DNA from: Oscillospiraceae bacterium
GTDB lineage: Bacteria > Bacillota > Clostridia > Oscillospirales > QAMX01
Assembly: GCA_902772625.1 (NCBI GenBank)
Contig: CACYBP010000066.1
Coordinates: forward strand, 1-11,232
Length of the DNA: 11,232 nucleotides
Reading direction: 5' to 3'
Both the position numbers and the translations under genes were made by a program. The first letter of the stretch is position 1. Every line of letters starts with the position of its first letter. The notes under the pieces were generated by a model that was given only the letters and a program-made list of their open reading frames with translations, was not told the DNA's origin and made no database searches. Positions 8,151 through 11,232 of the stretch are shown in pieces.

Positions 8151-8381
8151 TCACTTCACCTCGAAGGCGCGGAACTTTTCGATGGTCTCTTCGGCGGTCT
8201 CTCCCTGAACCTCCAGACGGATGTTCTTCGAGAGATCCAGCGAAAACACGCCCATGATGGACTTGCCGTCCACGATGTAACGACCCGAGATCAGATAGAT
8301 CTCACAGGGGCTCGTGACCGCGGTGTTGACAAAGTTCTTCACGTCGTCGATCGAAACCAGGCGAATGATCATGTCTTTCAT
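8151..8381 (-). CDS. HPr-like protein lacking the catalytic histidine
   Basis: This 76-residue protein matches HPr, the sugar phosphotransferase carrier, across its length. The best-kept part is GKSIMGVFSLD (39-49), matching the Ser46 region of true HPr (LKSIMGVMSLG), so Ser41 is the equivalent of the HPr kinase target. The segment that should read G-x-H-A-R-P-A reads S-I-D-D-V-K-N-F, so an Asp (about residue 12) stands where His15 should be. It therefore cannot carry phosphate from Enzyme I, and is more like Crh, which has Gln there. A regulatory role tied to carbon status is inference. I chose the ATG at 8381 because AAAGGGG (8389-8395) is 7 nt upstream; the ATG at 8387 would leave only 1 nt. 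It has its own promoter and probably leads a two-gene transcript with the carboxypeptidase gene. Confidence 0.87.
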   Translation of the reverse strand: MKDMIIRLVSIDDVKNFVNTAVTSPCEIYLISGRYIVDGKSIMGVFSLDLSKNIRLEVQGETAEETIEKFRAFEVK

Positions 8382-8413
8382 TTTCATACCCCTTTCTTTT
8401 TTCAGGTGAAAAT

Positions 8414-8442
8414 AGTATACTATATTTATCGGGGCTGTGCAA
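8414..8442 (-). promoter_or_regulatory. Sigma-A promoter for the HPr-like gene
   Basis: Read on the minus strand: TTGCAC (8442-8437), 17-bp spacer, TATACT (8419-8414). The start would be near 8407, about 26 nt before the ATG at 8381. The -10 lies in the palindrome AGTATACT (8414-8421). On the plus strand, TTTTCA (8399-8404), 16 bp and TATATT (8421-8426) is a weak candidate promoter for mtaB that would overlap this one. Confidence 0.78.
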
Positions 8443-8512
8443 GTGGCATTTCTATGTTTTTAACAAATTCTGCTTTGTGTTTTTGTGCATATTGTCTGAT
8501 TTCGGAGGTTAT

Positions 8513-9823
8513 ATGACAAGGATCGCGTTCATCACCCTGGGCTGCAAGACCAATCAGTTCGAGACCCAGGCGATGGAGATGTACGCCCGCGAGGCGGGAT
8601 GCGAGGTGGTCCCTCCCGAAGAAAAGGCCGATATCTACGTCGTCAACACCTGCGCCGTGACCTCCAACGCCGGCAAAAAGAGTCGGCAGGAGATGCGCGG
8701 GGCGCGAAAGCGCAATCCGGAGGCCGTGATCGCGGCGTGCGGATGCTATTCTCTTCTGGCGGCGGAGGAGCTTCTCAGAAGCGGCGACGCCGATCTTTCC
8801 GGCGGGAACCGGGATCACAAGGCCTTTCTCGAGGCCTGTCTCGCCTACCGGAAGGATTCTCCGGTCCTTCTTCCCACCGACGAAAAGGCTCCCTTTGAAA
8901 GGCTTCCCGCCGGGCATCCCGCGGGGCGGACGCGCTCGCTTCTCAAGATTGAGGACGGCTGCTCCAATTTCTGCGCCTACTGCGTCATCCCCTATCTCCG
9001 GGGACGGGTGCGCTCCGGGGATCCCCGCTTTCTGGAAGCCGAGGTGAAAAGGCTGGTATCGGACGGTGCGCGGGAGATCGTGATCACCGGCATAGAGATC
9101 GCCTCCTACGGCGAGGATCTGCCCGGGAAACCCACTCTCGCCTCGCTTCTGGAGCTTCTGCTCCCCGCGGCCGGAGAGGCAAGGCTCCGGCTCGGCTCGC
9201 TGGAGCCCCGGGTGATCACGGAGGAGTTCTGCCGGAAGCTTTCCGGATACCCGTCCCTTTGCCCCCATTTTCATCTTTCCCTGCAATCCGGCTCCGACAC
9301 GGTGCTGAAGCGCATGGGGCGGAAATACGACACGGCCCTCTTCCGCCGCTCGGTCGGGCTTTTGCGGGAATATTTCCCCGACGCCGCCATAACCACCGAT
9401 ATCATCACGGGTTTTCCCGGGGAGACCGAAGAGGAATTCCGGGAGACGCTGGACTTCTGCCGGGAGATCCGGTTCGACCGGGTGCATGCCTTCCCCTATT
9501 CCATGCGGGAGGGGACCCGGGCCGCGCGGATGCCGGATCAGGTGCCCCGTGCCGTAAAGGAGGAGCGGGTCGCCGTTCTTTCAGAGCTTTCCGGCGCGAT
9601 CGCCTCCGAAAAGCTTGGGGAATCGGTGGGCAAGACGGTCCGGGTCCTCTTTGAGACCGAAGAAAACGGGGTCTCCACCGGCTACACCGCAAACTATCAC
9701 GCCTTTTTTACCCGCCGGACCGGTTTATCCGGCAGGCTTCTCCCTGCCGTCGTCCGCGAGGCAAAGGACGGCGGTCTTTGGGGCGAGCTTCTCCCCGGGG
9801 AAGAGCCCGCCGCCCGGGCATAA
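8513..9823 (+). CDS. mtaB: tRNA t6A37 methylthiotransferase MtaB (radical SAM)
   Basis: MtaB converts t6A at position 37 of ANN-decoding tRNAs to ms2t6A, using SAM as both radical source and methyl donor. The 436-residue product has the three-domain layout of the MiaB/MtaB family. The N-terminal domain holds the cluster cysteines Cys11 (LGCKTNQFE), Cys47 (VNTCAVT) and Cys78 (CGCYS). The radical SAM core has Cys150, Cys154 and Cys157 (DGCSNFCAYCVIPYLRGR). A C-terminal TRAM domain covers about 370-432. LGCKTNQFE and the LKIEDGC context favour MtaB over MiaB and RimO. The ATG at 8513 has GGAGG only 4 nt upstream; an in-frame ATG at 8477 adds 12 residues without family support. No clear promoter is visible; the upstream 70 bases are AT-rich. 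The lipoprotein gene follows 28 nt after the stop. Cys76, two residues before Cys78, is an extra cysteine. Confidence 0.95.
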   Translation: MTRIAFITLGCKTNQFETQAMEMYAREAGCEVVPPEEKADIYVVNTCAVTSNAGKKSRQEMRGARKRNPEAVIAACGCYSLLAAEELLRSGDADLSGGNRDHKAFLEACLAYRKDSPVLLPTDEKAPFERLPAGHPAGRTRSLLKIEDGCSNFCAYCVIPYLRGRVRSGDPRFLEAEVKRLVSDGAREIVITGIEIASYGEDLPGKPTLASLLELLLPAAGEARLRLGSLEPRVITEEFCRKLSGYPSLCPHFHLSLQSGSDTVLKRMGRKYDTALFRRSVGLLREYFPDAAITTDIITGFPGETEEEFRETLDFCREIRFDRVHAFPYSMREGTRAARMPDQVPRAVKEERVAVLSELSGAIASEKLGESVGKTVRVLFETEENGVSTGYTANYHAFFTRRTGLSGRLLPAVVREAKDGGLWGELLPGEEPAARA

Positions 9824-9851
9824 TCCTTTGGAAGGAGGCATATTGTTTCCC

Positions 9852-10541
9852 ATGAAAAAGACCGTATCGATCCTCTTGCTTTTCGCGCTTCTTTTCGCTC
9901 TTCTTCCGGCCTGCTCCAAAAAGGGCGGCACGGCAAAGGACGCCGGCGCCGGCCGGGAAAGCGAAACGGTCTCCCCGGAGACCGGGAAGGAAGGCGATTT
10001 TCCCTCCACCGCGCCCGACGGGACCTGGAGCGGCGACTGGTCGCTGATCCCGCCCGACTCCGAGACCGGGACCGCCCCCTCTTCCGAAAGCGAGACCGCC
10101 TTCTCCCCGGCCTCCGAGGGCATGGGGATCACCCTTTCGATCCGCGAGGACGCCGCCCTGAAGCTTCTTTCGGATTCGCTTCCCTCGGATACGCCCTATC
10201 AGATCGGGGGACTCCGGTTCGCCGAGCCCAACCTGATCTCCATCAGCGGGACCCTCGACCTCAAAAAGCTCTCGGAAAGCTATAACCTCGGCATCACCGA
10301 CTATCTTCCCGCGGCAGAGGTGCCCTTTGAGACCACGGCGTCTTTTCTCTATTCTTCCTCCGCGGGGATCGCCCTGACCCCCGTTTCGCTCTCGGTGATG
10401 TCCTTTTCGCTGCCCATGGATTTTCTGCCCCCCACTCTTTTCAAGCCCTTTGCCGATTCGCTGAATCAGGAGCTTTCCAAGCTTCCCCTGAAGGTGACCT
10501 CCATCACGGTGGAGAAAAACGCCCTGGTGCTTATGGGGTGA
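9852..10541 (+). CDS. Lipoprotein of unknown function with a beta-rich C-terminal domain
   Basis: This 229-residue protein begins with a lipoprotein signal (MKKTVSILLLFALLFALLPAC); the lipobox LPAC puts lipidation at Cys21, so it should be anchored on the outer face of the membrane. Residues 22-90 are a low-complexity linker rich in Ser, Thr, Glu, Gly and Pro. Residues about 91-229 form one compact domain (GITLSIREDAALKLLSD; LISISGTLDL; LPPTLFKPFADSLNQELSKLP; TSITVEKNALVLMG). The pattern of beta strands, an LP-x(3)-L helix and a final short strand resembles YpmS/DUF2140 or LmeA/DUF2993-like lipid-binding proteins, but that is a weak impression. It is probably co-transcribed with mtaB. The ATG has AAGGAGG 13 nt upstream; an in-frame TTG at 9843, only 4 nt from it, would add MFP. 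The 3' end overlaps the convergent helicase gene by 11 bp. Confidence 0.82.
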   Translation: MKKTVSILLLFALLFALLPACSKKGGTAKDAGAGRESETVSPETGKEGDFPSTAPDGTWSGDWSLIPPDSETGTAPSSESETAFSPASEGMGITLSIREDAALKLLSDSLPSDTPYQIGGLRFAEPNLISISGTLDLKKLSESYNLGITDYLPAAEVPFETTASFLYSSSAGIALTPVSLSVMSFSLPMDFLPPTLFKPFADSLNQELSKLPLKVTSITVEKNALVLMG

Positions 10542-11232
10542 CGGTCAGGCGGTGGAGCGCCCGGGTGGCGGCCAGATAGAGGGCCGCCCGGTTCTCCCCG
10601 AAGTCCTTCCGGGAGAGGATCACCCGGTCGAATTCCAGACCCTTGGCAAAGATCACCGGCGCGATGAGGAACCGGCCGTGTAAGGTCTTGTCCTTGGCGT
10701 CCACCAGCTCGGCGCCGAGCCGTTTCCCGGCCTCTTTCCAGAGTCTGCGGCTTTCCGCGGCCGTGCGCGTGACCAGAAGAAGCTTTTCCCCCTCTTTCAT
10801 ATCCAAAAGGATCTCCTCCGACGCGCGGAGGAGGTCCTTTTCGGTCTCCTCCACCGCTTTTCCCTCCCGGGAAAAGATCTCGTACCCGGCGCCGATCAGG
10901 TCTCTTGCCCAGCGCGCGATCTCATAGGTCGAACGGAAGCTTCGGGAAAAGCGGATCTTTTCCGCGCCATAGATCCTCTCCAGCTCCTCCTCGGTGGAGG
11001 AGATCCCCGGAAGAAGCGCCTGGGCGCCGTCGGCCAGCACCGTGAAGGAGGCGTGGGGATAGAGCGCGCGGAGAAGCTCGTGGGCCAGGCGGGGCTGGTC
11101 CTGCGCCTCGTCCACCAGGATCACCTTCGCCTCCTCTTCGCTCTCGTCCCTTCCCTCCCGGAAGAAGGCGAGGCGCGCCATGGCCAGGGTGTCCTCGTAT
11201 TCGACGAGGCCCTTTTCCCGGTTTGCCCGGAA
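10531..11232 (-). CDS. HelD/UvrD-like superfamily 1 helicase, C-terminal part (5' end beyond window)
   Basis: The last 233 residues of a superfamily 1A helicase-type ATPase are visible; the Walker A region lies outside the window. In order: GLVEYEDTLAMA (8-19), typical just ahead of motif II; motif II with Walker B, VILVDEAQDQ (37-46); motif III, VLADGAQAL (65-73), where the usual Gly-Asp reads Ala-Asp; motif IV, RSFRSTYEIA (97-106); motif V, FAKGLEFDRVIL (195-206); motif VI with the arginine finger, LYLAATRALHRL (218-229). The form APVIFAKGLEFD and the abrupt end right after motif VI favour HelD, which removes stalled RNA polymerase, over UvrD, PcrA or AddA, which usually continue further. 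HelD and UvrD cannot be separated with certainty without the N-terminus. The reading frame is open to the window edge. Confidence 0.88.
   Translation of the reverse strand, partial: FRANREKGLVEYEDTLAMARLAFFREGRDESEEEAKVILVDEAQDQPRLAHELLRALYPHASFTVLADGAQALLPGISSTEEELERIYGAEKIRFSRSFRSTYEIARWARDLIGAGYEIFSREGKAVEETEKDLLRASEEILLDMKEGEKLLLVTRTAAESRRLWKEAGKRLGAELVDAKDKTLHGRFLIAPVIFAKGLEFDRVILSRKDFGENRAALYLAATRALHRLTVTP

Overview
The window is about 11.2 kb of GC-rich, gene-dense bacterial chromosome. It looks like a high-GC member of the Clostridia (Bacillota). Ribosome binding sites are of the AGGAGG type, and the sigma-A promoters are close to consensus with 17-bp spacers. A His-less HPr-like protein, a PBP5-type carboxypeptidase and MtaB fit the same group. 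I see no transposase, integrase, CRISPR array, tRNA or rRNA. The content is mostly housekeeping.

Layout. (1) 1-1120 (-): 5' part of a TetM/EF-G-type ribosomal-protection GTPase, running off the left edge. (2) 1121-1332: divergent control region with two extended -10 promoters of the same design, an inverted repeat between them and a foldable leader. (3) 1333-2439 (+): CE1-type alpha/beta-hydrolase esterase, followed by a bidirectional terminator. (4) 2494-3291 (-): NYN-domain (PIN-like) nuclease with a perfect consensus promoter and an apparent AUA start codon. (5) 3449-4621 (+): metK, divergent from the NYN gene and closed by a strong terminator. (6) 4735-6885 (+): tex. (7) 8381 down to 6893 (-): an HPr-like protein and a D-Ala-D-Ala carboxypeptidase, probably one transcript, meeting tex tail to tail. 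(8) 8513-10541 (+): mtaB and a small lipoprotein gene, probably one transcript. (9) 10531-11232 (-): C-terminal part of a HelD/UvrD-like helicase, overlapping the lipoprotein gene tail to tail and running off the right edge.

How they work together. Several genes concern translation and RNA: ribosomal-protection GTPase, Tex, MtaB, the NYN nuclease, and MetK, which supplies the SAM that MtaB consumes. The carboxypeptidase and the lipoprotein act at the cell envelope, and the HPr-like protein is a candidate carbon-status regulator. I see no coherent new multi-gene system. The points most worth a second look are the AUA start of the NYN gene, the mirrored promoter/operator region between the GTPase and the esterase, and the HPr-like protein that keeps the regulatory serine site but lacks the catalytic histidine. 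All gene-free stretches are shorter than 300 bases, and each is described below where it holds something.
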